A stretch of DNA of 64,000 nt from Pseudevernia furfuracea (taxonomy: Eukaryota > Ascomycota > Lecanoromycetes > Lecanorales > Parmeliaceae). Under the pieces are notes generated by a model. The model was not told where the DNA came from, ran no database searches, and saw only the letters and a list, made by a program, of their open reading frames with translations. Shown here piece after piece: positions 32,070-43,900 of the stretch. The number at the start of each line of letters is the position of its first letter. Within the stretch, counting starts at the first letter, position 1. The position numbers and the translations under genes are program-made. Location: positions 1 through 64,000 of the forward strand of contig JAIUPT010000032.1 in assembly GCA_022315425.1 (NCBI GenBank), read 5' to 3'.

Positions 32070-32498
32070 ATTACTTCAGTATGTTCCCATGCGGACGTAC
32101 AACCGCTTCTTATTGGCTTCTTGAGTGATTTCAACCCTTTGGGGCTCTTCGAGGCTGTGGCTCGGATGACCCCATCTTTCTCTTTCGGCCATGCAGGGCT
32201 CGCAGAGATCGTACGGATTTCCATTTCTCTCGCAGTCATAACAATGACGGTAGACCTGCAACTCTTTTGCTTGGCTTATAGAACAATTAACCGTGTACAG
32301 TGCTGATTATTTCTCGGGGAATCTCGCTGTGACCATTACACTGACATTGTTTGCAGGTACCTCATCTTGATTCATGAGCAAATCGGAAATTAGATCGTCC
32401 AGACCGTTCCGGATGGCATCATTTACATCATTCCAGCCATCAAGCACAATGAAACTCATACGACATGCTTCAAACTGCGCCCGCAGTATACGAAGCAT
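32070..32498 (-). pseudogene. NACHT Walker-B and ZZ-finger part of the same gene
   Basis: The minus frame from 32498 gives MSFIVLDGWNDVNDAI and PANNVSVMVTARFPEK, a Walker-B-like strand and sensor strand of NACHT NTPases. In another frame, VYRHCYDCERNGNPYDLCEP with a following C-x-x-E/H-rich end is a ZZ-type zinc finger (C-x2-C...C-x2-C). In many fungal NACHT-ankyrin proteins a ZZ finger follows the NTPase. The P-loop is missing and frames are broken. Confidence 0.72.
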
Positions 32499-33320
32499 AT
32501 ACGAAGCATGCAGGCGGAAGTGTAGGCAATATAGTTAATGCTGGGTTTGGGCTTTGACACTACTAAGTAAGACAAAGCATCTTATACTTACGCGTCCTGA
32601 GTTAACATTGAAAGGAAACAGGCTACTGCTCTTCACATATCTGTCCCTGCGGTTTCACGAAGTGTGCACCCATTCAATACTGGACAAATGGAAATCCCTA
32701 GGATCCTGAAGTCTGGGTGTAAGTGGGAGCATACAGAGGGCAGGAAGAGCCCGAGCGGCTTGAAAACCTACGTCCTGCTAGTCTTGCACCCCATCCAGTG
32801 CAGCAACTTGACAATAAACCCTTTTGGTAGTGCTAGCTCGGCAGCCATGTGTTCTAAGACCACGCCGTCATCCGCGCTTGTCGAAAGTCTTTCCCGAAAT
32901 TTATGCTTAACAACTTAGCAGTCCAGCTCGCTGTCTACTTTGGAATGTCTTCCGCCCTTTACCTGGTCTGAACAGTGCCACACTTGCCGCCGCATCTCGC
33001 ATCCTATAAGCCTCTAACATGACTAGCAGCTTGATGGGTCATACATAGTATCTTCTACCTGCTGCTCGTTCCCGTTGACATGGCTGCCATTTCAAGTATT
33101 TTAGCAATGCGTAGGAGAACAATAGCACGTGTTCGTGGAAGCCGCAACAGGCTCTGATTAAATACTAGTGCTGCATCTCTCTAACCAGCAACACTAAAAT
33201 CTTTTTCTTTATTCAAGAATTCACTTATAACTACCGCTACGGTTACTTGTGAAACAGACTAGTACTTTTTGTCAAGATTTCAGGATACCAAAGAGTGACA
33301 AGGATGATAGATGGATGATT
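32499..33320. other. No recognisable gene
   Basis: This is where the P-loop and N-terminal effector domain of the STAND gene should lie on the minus strand; I see no recognisable remnant. Confidence 0.5.
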
Positions 33321-34250
33321 CTATCTCAGAACTCTCCTAAGGGATGTCTTTGACCCCATAGAAACTGAGTGATATTGCCGACATGCGCAATGGTCATAGC
33401 GGAAACATGGCTGAGAATCCCACATTTTGACACTTTTCCTTCGCGCTCCTTGAAACAAAACCTTTTTAGCCTTTCTTGAAGCTACGCTTCCCATTCTCAT
33501 GCACAGTCCACATCGCCCAACTAAGAGTAGGCCGAATCTGCTTCTTCGAACTTCATATTTCAATCCATAGACCAAGTTAACAGCATCAGACCCGGCTGCA
33601 TACACCGAGAACCAAAGTTTTCCGGAAGCACCGACAGTCGGGATGTCCATGCACGCAGTCGCTTGCGCAGCATATCCTCCCGTGCTCGTAGCCGTCATGC
33701 CATCACAACTGATTCTTGCCGTCGCATCACCACAACTGCTCCTAGCCCTCACATGCCCAGCCCTCAAGACCTCAATATCCCCCTTAGCCCTGACGGCATA
33801 CCCAGCCAGCAAAGCGTCATTCAGCGTCGTGATATCCTTGATCGCAGCCTCAATCTCCGCACTCAGCGTGTACTCGGCCTCCGGAAAGCTTTTGAAAGGT
33901 TATCAATCGCAGCCGTGGTAGCAGGGTTAGGTAGGCACACTATTGCCCAGGGCCTGAAAAGCAGCGCTGTCGAATTCAAATTCGAAGTGGAAATTTTCGC
34001 TGCCCTCGGCATGGGAAGAGCCCGTGAGAGAGGCGTCGACGTCGAGTTCGTGCCCGATGAAGAGGTCTGGCATATCGATGTTGACGACACCGCTGATGGA
34101 GTTGGCTTCCTTGACTAGTTGCAATCTCGCAGGGATGGTACTCCCAATCCACAGTGTCCGCGGTGAGGTCACCGGCGATTGACTCTGCCCCTGTCGTTCG
34201 AGTGAACGATGTGTGGAGTCGGAGTTGGCTGCTTTACTCGGATTTGTCAA
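33321..34250 (-). pseudogene. Hypothetical, possibly decayed gene
   Basis: Two long minus-strand frames, 34250-33927 (ending HFEFEFDSAAFQALGN) and about 33875-33321 (starting EIEAAIKDITTLNDALLAGY), follow one another in different frames. A Cys-bearing section (SCGDATARISC, ACMDIPTVG) lies in the second. They could be one gene with an intron near 33900-33950 or a frameshifted relic; no splice restores the frame convincingly. No family recognised. Confidence 0.4.
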
Positions 34251-34914
34251 CTAGGCGATCAAGGCTGGTCGCTGTCGTAGAAGGTCGAGGATTTGGTGAA
34301 GGAGGAGTTGCTCGCATTGCAGCTGACAACAGGGCTCAAGACGAGCCAATCAGTGTGGCCGCAGAGTGCGACGGGGGTGTTTCTTCAACGTGATTAAGAG
34401 GGGCCACTTTGTTGATTGCAAGGTCGAAAAATGCTTAATGGTGGTTTGAGTGAAAGTTTTCTCTGGGTTGGAAGTACAGTTCACAAAGTATGGACTCTGG
34501 ATCTTGTGATCGGGATCCCGCCTCGAGAACGCCTGTGAAGGCAGTACGGGAAATGCAGGTATGCATGCGGAGATAAAAAAGGATTGTTCTTGACGAGTTT
34601 GATGTTTGAGTTTCTGATATTGGAAAGATGGCCTGTAGTGCAATTAATAGAGGTTTCAAAGACCACGAAATGTTCCCTTCTTACTATTGTCAGAGGAACA
34701 GCGAATATACCTCCTATGAACTAGTGCGCTATAGGTTGAATATCGTCTCGTATTCTGGCTGTGTGGATATAGATCAATGAGTGAGTTCTATTAAAGGCAA
34801 TGCTATCTAGGCTATTTGCGCTATGCCATTGTAAATCCCTCTTCTCCCACGCTGTTTCATTCCTATGCTATCTTGTGTTCTTCCCATTCCTAAGCTGATC
34901 GCACATGTACACTC
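34251..34914. other. Intergenic
   Basis: No gene supported; downstream flank of the TauD-like gene. Confidence 0.5.
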
Positions 34915-36514
34915 TTACAGGTTCATGGCGTATCTGCGGCCCGATGATCGGGAGTCAAGGTAGGGTTTCTCGCCCACGCCACAAATTCGGTTGCCAACGC
35001 GTTTGGCGTCGTAGTCGAACGTCGCGCACTGTATATTATCGTCAGTAATGAAAAAAGAAGAGCGCCTGACTATGGGTTCGCTTTTGATAAGTATAGAGAA
35101 TACCCACGTGGTAAACGGCTCTGTTGTCCCAGATGACGAGATCCTCTGGATGCCACTTGACTCGAAGCTGCAAATCAAGAGTCAGCTCATGAACGATTAA
35201 ACAGGTTTAGACGAGGCCCCGCTTACTTGAAGCTGATGGTTTTCCGTGATCAGACGCTCCAAATGCTGCTTGATCATCTGGCTCTCAACGTCCGCCAGGT
35301 CATCAATTCGTTCCATATGGTGGCCCATAGCGTAGACATACTTCCAGCCAGTCACAGGATTGGTGCGGACGCAGGGATGTGCGGCGCGAAGGTCTGCGCC
35401 AATGTTTTCCGGGGAGCCGCGAGGTCCTTTCCACATGCGATCCTGAATGTTGGCAGGGTGGTGGCCAGGAGGCATGAATGTTGCAGTAAGGCCTTCCAAA
35501 AACTTTGCATACGGCTCCGTGAGTAAGTCATAAACCTCGTAGGCGGAGGCGAAGAGGGTGTCACCTGTCTCGTGTCAGCTTTATGAGAAATGGTCAAACC
35601 GATTGCGAAAGACGAACCGCCTGCTGGGGGAGTCGTCTTCATGTGAAGCAGCGTGTAGTCTGCGGGGACATTCTATAAAACAGCATAATGTCAACCCTAG
35701 ACCTGTTAAGGCGCAGAGAGATGGCGAGAAGTTCACACCCAATCCGGAAGGGAATAATTCACCTCGAACGAATTGTCGGTATGCCAACCATCAATGTGGC
35801 TCTGTTTCTTGACCTTTGCACCCCCAGAGAAGCCGTTCTGGTTCTTATAGAGTTTCTTTGCAGGGTCCCGAGCCAAAGTAGTAAGCTCCGCATCAATTGT
35901 ACCATCAGGCATCTCTGTCTGGTTACTAGGGACCGTCGGGTTAGGCCCGAAGAGAAGCGCAGGTCAGGCAATGGGTCGATATGGTCACTTACAGTGGGTG
36001 GATAGCCAAGCCAGACGTATGAGGCCGGCATGTCAACTCTCCTAGCTTACGAGCAAGAAGCTTCTGATCTTCGATAGTAATATGCTCTTGCTTGGGAAAG
36101 ACACAGACGCCGCGCTGGGAGACTGGCAATGTGTTATTTGTGGAACGAATATCATTGTTACAAGAGATGTCTCATCAAGACAGAAACTCGAACATGGAGG
36201 CGAACGGTACTACATCTGATCGAGGGAAAGATATCTTGAGCGGGATTGCACTGTTGGGACTTACTGGTAATGGCAATGTCCCTGATTTTCTCATCACACA
36301 AAGGTGAGTGGAGGATCTCGGCCAAATTGATGTTCTCGAACTGGGTCCCAATCACAGGGGTCAGATCATGGTGCTCCAATTCTTTCAAGGCGCCAGACAG
36401 ACGCAGAGGAATCCGGTGATCTATGGACTGAGAGGCTGCCTCCACCTTGATGGGAAACCGCAAGGGTTTTGGTGTCTGTGTCACAGTCTCTGTCTGGGTT
36501 GCTGATGGTGCCAT
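34915..36514 (-). CDS. TauD/TfdA-family 2-oxoglutarate dioxygenase, seven exons
   Basis: Fe(II)/2-oxoglutarate-dependent dioxygenase. Exons 36514-36265, 36122-35993, 35925-35763, 35672-35618, 35564-35227, 35167-35108 and 35028-34915 join in frame to 369 aa. Splicing restores RGVCVFPKQEHITIEDQKLL, HIDGWHTDNSFE (the H-x-D iron ligands), TPPAGGDTLFASAYEVYD, TGWKYVYAMGHHMERIDDL and WHPEDLVIWDNRAVYH (distal His). It ends GRRYAMNL. Length and order match fungal TauD-like enzymes; whether taurine, other sulfonates or another small compound is the substrate cannot be read from the sequence. A CTATAAAG at about 36604-36611 is a plausible TATA box about 90 bases upstream. Confidence 0.9.
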
Positions 36515-36603
36515 GATGGAAAAATTTGAATCCAGTACAGATGTAGGTCGGTGTTAGAGACTTAGCGCTTGTGGTGGTAGATGAGATGGGAAATTGAGCC
36601 CTA

Positions 36604-36611
36604 CTTTATAG
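36604..36611 (-). promoter_or_regulatory. TATA box of the TauD-like gene
   Basis: CTATAAAG on the minus strand, roughly 90 bases upstream of the start codon, a usual distance in filamentous fungi. Confidence 0.5.
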
Positions 36612-36619
36612 TCTAGGCA

Positions 36620-38090
36620 CAGTCCCATCACACCATCTGTCCGCAAGACTGACTTTGATCTAGACCTCATCTAGCAACATTACGCGATCGAGAGCGGTGT
36701 GCTCGAACAACAGTCAACGGAATACTAAAGGGGAATCAAAACAATTTTTCCTTGTGAGCTGCCCAATACTGACTCAGGCCGACTCCCTCCTTCTACCTAT
36801 GTCTATGCAGTGATGACATGCATTATCTGGCATGATTCGACAAGCTGGGAGTCAAAAGATTCTCAAGAAAGGATAGCAAGTAGATACGACGCTGGTTAAT
36901 GACGTTTTTGATGTGCTCTCGGTGGTCAGTAAGCGGATTGCAGAAACTACCAACACTTTTGATTGATTCAACCGCCTTAGAGAGAGCAGATCGGGTCGTT
37001 CCGATGTGCATAGAAGATAAGAATTGCAATTATCTAGCCAGCGTATGCGGGGTGACGTCTGACAATTGGAAGCTTGCAGCTATCTCCCAAGTACCTTGGG
37101 CTGTCAGGCAGTCTATGATAACCAAACGTGATAATAAGGAATAAGCTTATTGGCTTGCCGTCAACAGATCAAGATTGCTGACGTGGAGGTAAGCAGCTGA
37201 CAGGAACAGCTGACAGAAGCCGTACACTTTCCATTCTACGTAGAGAGTATTTGCGGGAAAACAATGATCACCGTCGTTCTGGACCTCGTTCCTGCGAGAC
37301 CCTTTGCTCGATCTTGTGGCACTAATCTGCTTGAAGTACACCTACACCTACAGCTAAACCTCCTCCTTAGACACGTTTAGGTGTTTGGACATACCTGGAG
37401 AATGCTGCATCATTTAGCCACAGGTGTTTAGTTGCACAGGATTTTAATATTACTTTCAATCTCCTTCTTAATTGTACCTCAGGTAGTGACTCCGAGTCAG
37501 GCAGATATGGAGGAGGATACTCCGACTTCGGAGGGCTACGGTGGCCAATAAAGCGGCATGTATGATGTATGATGTATGATGTATGGTGTATGGTGTATGG
37601 TGTATGGTGTATGGTGTATGGTGTATGGTGTATGGTGCATGGTGTATGGTGTATGGTGTGCATCAGACTCTGCGGGAATAATATGTGTGGCAAGTGGCAA
37701 GATGACCATGCAGGACGGAGAGTATTTGTTGATTCCTGAGTCATGTCAAGAACAGATACTACGTTTGGTCAAGAGTAACAATCGGGTCAATCAGGAGACG
37801 CATCGTTGATTACTAATCACTTTATTTCGAGAAAGACAGAATCGCGGAATCTCACCGCTCCCCTGATGATTCACCCACCTGCATGATGACTCAGCCGTGA
37901 CCTCTCGGAAATTAAAGGGAATCTCATCTTATCTTTATTCCCGTACATGTTAACCGGACCTCTCAACCTGACCTCAACCTGACCTCAACCTCGGCTTCAC
38001 AATACTCCAAAGAATGAAGAATCATCATCATATATAAGCATAAATTTCATGAGATTATGAATGCTTCACCTTATTAAGCCCTCAAATCAC
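36620..38090. other. Gene-poor interval
   Basis: About 1.5 kb between the dioxygenase and the transporter, both reading away from it. Apart from the 7-mer minisatellite at 37557 and a triple ACCTCAACCTG repeat near 37965-37997, nothing is recognisable. Confidence 0.5.
37557..37661 (+). repeat. TATGGTG 7-mer minisatellite
   Basis: About 15 tandem copies. The first few read TATGATG and the rest TATGGTG with one CATGGTG. The boundary between the variants is sharp. Confidence 0.9.
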
Positions 38091-38413
38091 TTACTTTGCA
38101 TGAAGCACGATAACACTTTCCTCTATTCATTTCGCCACTCTCCACCCTCCACTCTTTCTCTACTGAAACCCACTCTTTCACCACTATCCCCCACCTCAAT
38201 CCCATCTTCACTATCCTCTTGTGAGCAACTCTAGGAGATGATCTTCTCTCGAATCCTCTTTTCCTACCATCACACCCCATAGTCCGGACCGTCAATCTGT
38301 CCAATCAATCTACTCTTTCTTCTACCTAACTCTAACCCTTTCTGCCTGATTTTTCCTCTCCCTCTCATTCTCAATCTTCCCCCACCTTGTAAACTACATC
38401 TCAACCCATCAGT
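38028..38413 (+). promoter_or_regulatory. Promoter and pyrimidine-rich leader of the transporter gene
   Basis: ATATATAAGCATAAA at about 38030 is TATA-like. From about 38110 to the start codon the coding strand is strongly C/T-rich (CTCTCC, CACCCTCC, CCCCCACC), a common feature of well-expressed filamentous fungal genes. Confidence 0.45.
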
Positions 38414-40650
38414 ATGGCAAGGTCGACCACCCCGGTGCTTGCTTCTGTGCGTACAAGGATAACTGCCTACAGAGGCGGCCATGTTACCGACACCGCCGGA
38501 ACCGCAGCGAATGCCAATTCTGCTAGCCCTACTGGTCCCATCACCCTCGAAACATTCAAAGACCATCAATCCAACCTACTGCCTCACAAGAAGCTCATGG
38601 TCGTCTTCCCCGCCATAGCACTCGCTCAGATGATCTCATACTTGGACCAAACCTCTGTCTCCACAGCTGTTCCAGCTATTGGATCAGGCTTGAACTTGGG
38701 CCCCTCAATCTCATGGGTGGCCACCAGCTTCCTCATTGCCAGTACCAGCGTTCAACTCCTCAATGGCCGTTTGAGCGACATATTTGGTCGGAAGCCGCTT
38801 CTTGTGACATGCATGGGCATGCTTGCTGTTGGTAACCTCGTTGCAGGATTCTCTACATCACCAGCTATGCTCTTTGCTTTCCGAGCATTGAGCGGACTGG
38901 GCGGTGGGGCTATGTATGCGCCGACCTTTCTTCTCATACCTTGCATAGACACTGTAAATGACCTCTTCTCTGGAACAGAAATGCACTCGTTATGATCATT
39001 GCCAGTGACGTCACCACCCTTCAACAGCGAGGGAAGTACAATGGATTCATAGGGGCGTCGGTGGCTCTCGGTAACGGAATAGGCCCCCTCATCGGCGGAG
39101 CAGTGACAGAAAAAACCTCATGGCGGTGGTGCCTGTGGTTCATCGTTCCTTTCATACTCTGTGTCATGATACTTCTTGCCCTTGTTATACCGAAATCTAG
39201 AGTCTCGGGAGATATATGGACCAAGTCTAAAATGATTGATTGGGCTGGACTCCTCATCAGCATTGCGGCGGTACTCTTGCTTTTGGTAAGCTTCCAGGCC
39301 CCTATCTCTCTGCAAAAGACGCTCGACGAGCTATGTCATGACGAGACACCGGGAACCTCGCTAATTTGATCTACTAGATACCGATTTCTGTGGGCGGTGT
39401 AACTTTTGCATGGAGCAGCTCGGTCGTTGTCACCATGCTTACCCTTGGATGCTCCCTGATACTAGTGTTTCTTCTCGTTGAGTGGCGGTTTGCACGACTG
39501 CCAATTATGCCCCGTAAGCTGATTTTTCTGCCCCTCTGTTCATACTACCCATTGATGGCTTGAGATCTCTGTCAACATCACCACAACCCGGGTTTTGACC
39601 AACGGTATTGCTGATCAAGCTATCATAGTGCGTCTCTTTACCAACGATCTATCGGCGAACTTAATCTTGGCGTACGGAACTCTCCAAGGCTTTGTCTATT
39701 GGGCGAACCTTTTTTACGTTCCAATATATCTGCAAAACGTTCGCGGATATGGGCCTATCATTTCTGGAGCTGTCATCGTCCCTATGCTCGTCTCGCATGG
39801 AGTTGGGTCCATCATCTCTGGGCAAATTATATCGAGAACGGGTCATTATAACCTCGTCATCCTCCCTGGCAACTTGGTCTGGGTACTTGGCGCCTCATTG
39901 CAGACTCTCTATACACGAACGACCCCAATTTATGCGGTATGTTTGATCGGCTTCCTCCAAGGTATTGGTATTGGCTTTGTGTTTCAATGTGAGATACCCT
40001 TCTGCTACGCTAGATATACGAACCCGCTCTTCAAACAGCGCACCTTATATACAACTGACTCACGCCTGTACAGCGAGTTTAGTATCTCTCCTAGCCCACT
40101 CCCGCAAGGCCGACCGAGCCGTCATAAATTCGCTTCGAAACTTCTTGCGTACAATGGGTGGTTCAGTAGGTTTGACAGGTGTGTTTCTAACCTCACTTCT
40201 CCTGCTAGGTCCAGCTCGCACCCAAGCACCCCTCTTCCATGCCCACCCACCAGTCTTTCCATACATCCCCTGAATCCCATCACACTGACACCTCCCCCAG
40301 TGTCCGGTGCGATCCTTAACAACGTCCTCAAAGCCCGCTTAACCGGCCACCTGCCTCAAGCCTCGATAATCCAACTGAGCTCTTCAGCCTACGCGCTCTC
40401 ATCCCTCGACCTGACCCCACAACAACACGGACTCGTCCTTGATGCCTATATGAGCGGCATGCACTCCATCTTCATCATGTACGCCCCTCTCATAGGAACA
40501 TGTTTCATCGCTGCCTCGTTCGTCAAAGACCGTGGCGTCGCGGAAAAGGACGCCAGCCCTGCGGAGTGCAAAGATGTGGTCGGGGAAGGCGAAAATTTGG
40601 GGATGGTGGAGGGTCAAGAAGGTGGGGATGCCGTGGCGGGGAAGACGTGA
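38414..40650 (+). CDS. DHA2-type major facilitator transporter, six exons
   Basis: Exons 38414-38913, 38979-39285, 39378-39513, 39629-39988, 40074-40178 and 40301-40650 join to 585 aa with about 14 predicted helices. The N-terminus has MVVFPAIALAQMISYLDQTS (motif D1-like), GRLSDIFGRKPLL (motif A), FRALSGLGGGAINALVMII (motif C region, across intron 1) and YGTLQGFVYWANLFYVPIYL; the C-terminus is acidic. The family exports drugs or small metabolites, or imports them, by proton antiport. It is the only transporter in the window and lies between a TauD-like dioxygenase and the hydantoinase gene, so a role in uptake or efflux of their substrate is a reasonable inference. Confidence 0.9.
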
Positions 40651-40947
40651 AGGAGACAATTTCTTGTCAATTTCGGCAAAAAATAGACGAGTGACTTTAT
40701 GATGAACATGCCATTATCTTAGAAGAAACAGCAGGGGGGTCTCACGACTTAAGAGTATTGGAACCTATGTCCAGAGATACAAGAGAGCCACCTAGCAGTG
40801 CAAGGTCAAGTCTTCTTTTCTAATAAAAGTAAGGTCGCGGAATTTGGCGGTTTACCCTTCCATTACCGTGATTGGCGAAATAGATACATGTTCTTTTGGA
40901 GACGCTCCATAAATGACAGACACGCCATCCATTTAACATTTGTCATG
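40651..40947. other. Convergent intergenic region
   Basis: 297 bases between the transporter and hydantoinase stop codons; holds both 3' ends and no gene. Confidence 0.6.
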
Positions 40948-43900
40948 CTAGCCGTGCCGCTCCGCCTCGTGACTGTGCTTCGCTTTCCACTCCTTGAACC
41001 ACTGCAACTGCGTCATCGGTCCCCGCAGATTCACCTCCCACGGCGGTATCGGAGCCGGCAACCCCGTTTCCTTCAGGCAATTGGCCCTAAGCTCCTCCCA
41101 CGATCCACCACGATTGAAGACTTCTTCCCTCTCCGTCTCACGAGAGGGCACACTTCTCATCTCTTCTCTCAGACTAGCCGTACCTTGTACATCGACCTTG
41201 CAATCTTCGTGCAGCACGACACCGTATCTTCTCGCGCCCTGCACCGTCACGAGCCTGCGACGAACTTCGAGCGCCACAACCTCAGGGTCGCGCTTGAGGG
41301 GATCACCCCAGCCACCACCACCCCAAGTAATCCACTCTAGTACATCACCAGTGCTTACCTTGATACGGTCTTGCTTACTGCCCAGCGCTTCCCTGGTCGG
41401 GTTCTCCGGATCCTCTGAGTATTTCACCAGCACCTTTGTAGACCGCGCGCCCGGCTCACCACTCAACACACCCCATGGTTTGGACAGCCATCGATCGTCA
41501 TGGATCGAGATTTCTCCGTCTTCCAGGAAGCGCCAGAAGATACGCTGTGCATTTCCCCCACGGTACAACCCCGGCCCACCAGAATCTGCTACAGTATTGA
41601 AGACCTCGATGCGCAGTGGGTAGTAAAGCTCCAGAAACTCGTTCGGTATAGCCTTCATCGCCGGCCAAAGACAGTGCCCATCAGGCCCATCCCCAATGGG
41701 TCTCCCCGGTATACCACCAAATCCAATCCAGTAAAGTTGGAACCATTCTCCAGTTTGCCTGTAGCCTGAATACATGAAATGCGGGCTGTCACTGAATCCC
41801 GCAGCCGTCATAAATTGCGGAGATTTCTGGCCCAAAAGAGCCGACAAAACGTCCATTAGCCTTGCTAGGAAGTGTGTACGACAAGACACCGCGGCTGGGC
41901 GAATAGGTTTGAGGAGACTGCCCTCCGGAATATGAACATCTATGAGATCGTGGAAACCGTCATTAGCAACAACGCTGGAGTCGTAGACGACCAGGAGGTA
42001 AACGCCAACAAACATTTTGAACATGTTGATGTTTAGGTAGAAGTTGATCGATGATGGTGACTGCGGGTCGGTTCCCGAGAAATCGAACTTCAACCGGCCG
42101 TCCTTCTTGGACATGGTGCATGCTATTTTCCAAGGGCCGATCCCTTGGCCATCATCATCGATCCAATCTTCGAAGTAAGCAGGCTCGTCCGCAATGGATG
42201 TGTTGATGATAGATGAGACAGCTTTGCGATTGCGATCCAGAAGTTCGTCAATGGCGGCGAAATAGACGGTACTTCCAAACCGGGTGTAGAGCTCAATCAT
42301 GCGCTTCCCAGCAATGGTACAAGCAGCCACAAGTGCTCGAACATCGCCACGGTTCCAGTCAGGAAGACGAACATTCCTGTAGATGACTTCCATCAAGTCT
42401 TCGTTCCAGACTCCTCTCGACGCGACCTTGGTGACTGGGATCTGTATGCCTTCCTCGAATATGGTACCAGCTGCGCATGGAAGAGAACCGGGCACACTTC
42501 CGCCAACATCGGTCATATGCCCCATGTTTGCCGTCCAAGCAACTGCATTTGTCAGCCTCAATGCGCGAAAGATAGCGGGCGCAAATCTTACTCAGTTCTT
42601 CTTTCACGTGAATCGGCATCAAGATCAGCCAGTCGTTATGATGTGATACAGCACCAAACACAGAGTAAGGGTCGTTAGTGAGGAAAACGTCGCCTGGCTC
42701 AATAGTGTCTCTCCACACATCGAGAAATCCTCCAATGAATGATCCTAGTTGACCAGCGACCATCTTACCTGTAGGTTCAGCGATGACGTTGAACTCGTCT
42801 TGTTGCTCTCGAATAGCTGGACTCATAGTTGTCCTGGTCATCAATGTGTCCATTTCATTTCGTGCGTTACGCAAGGCGTTCTCAAAAATATCGACGGTCA
42901 CAGTATCAAGCTCCTTGGCAGCGGGTACCTCGTACCCTTCTCTGTCTCTCACTTCATATATTAGAATATTTCCGACGGCATCAATCTCGGCTTGAAAACC
43001 TGGCAGAACTACAGTGTTCGAATCCATCTCACTGATGATACACGGGCCGAGTACAGCATGGCCATTCTTCAGACTCAATCGGTTCCAGATGGGACTGTCC
43101 GCAAACTCTTTGCCTCCGAAAACCAGGGTCGTTTTCGAAGCTATCGAAGAGTCTGGAGGGTTGACAGAAGTAGCTTGGTCCAGCTCTTTTATGGGTAAGT
43201 CATTCTTCAGCTCTTCTGCGATGACTCTCAGATTCACGAGCTCAACGTTCGAAGATAGGCGGTACGTGAAGAGCTTGTCATGTTCAGCTTCAAAGAGTTC
43301 CTGTAGATAAGGGAGTCCCATTGTCCGCAGACTCTCCAGCTCCACGTCTACTGAGATGTTTATGGCCTGTCCACTATAGCGTAGGTCGGCTTGGAACTTA
43401 TGAAGCTGTGATTCTAAACATTAGTACATTCGAAAGCGTTCAGTGTCAACGGCACCGTGGGATGAAAGAAATTAAGACATCAACGTGGGTTGTAGGGAGT
43501 AAAATTTGGCGTCCGAACCTGTTTCTTTTCCGGCACACCTTGCTCATCGCGCATCACAGTTCTAGCCTGTTCAAGCAACCCATCAAATGCACCCAATGTG
43601 TCCCGCATATCCGTCTGCTGCAGGACTCTAATGAAAGTTCTCCCAACCTCATGCCGAAGAAGAGTCATTGCGTCACCAAAGGCACAGAGGACTCCAGGAG
43701 ACGGTGGTATGATGACCGGAAAGGCGCCAAGTAGCTTTCCCAGGGAATTCGCATGTAGAGGTCCTGCGCCACCGAAAGCAACAAGGCTGAAGTCTCTGGG
43801 GTCATACCCCTGTTCAACCGAGACCAAACGGAGTGCACCATACATAGTCTCATTTGAGACTTTTAGAATGCCTTCTGCAGCTTCGTATAACCCAACACCT

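Noticed and set aside
33643..34118. Plus-strand frames over the hypothetical minus-strand gene
   Set aside because: They look like shadows of the minus-strand frames; neither strand gives a known family.
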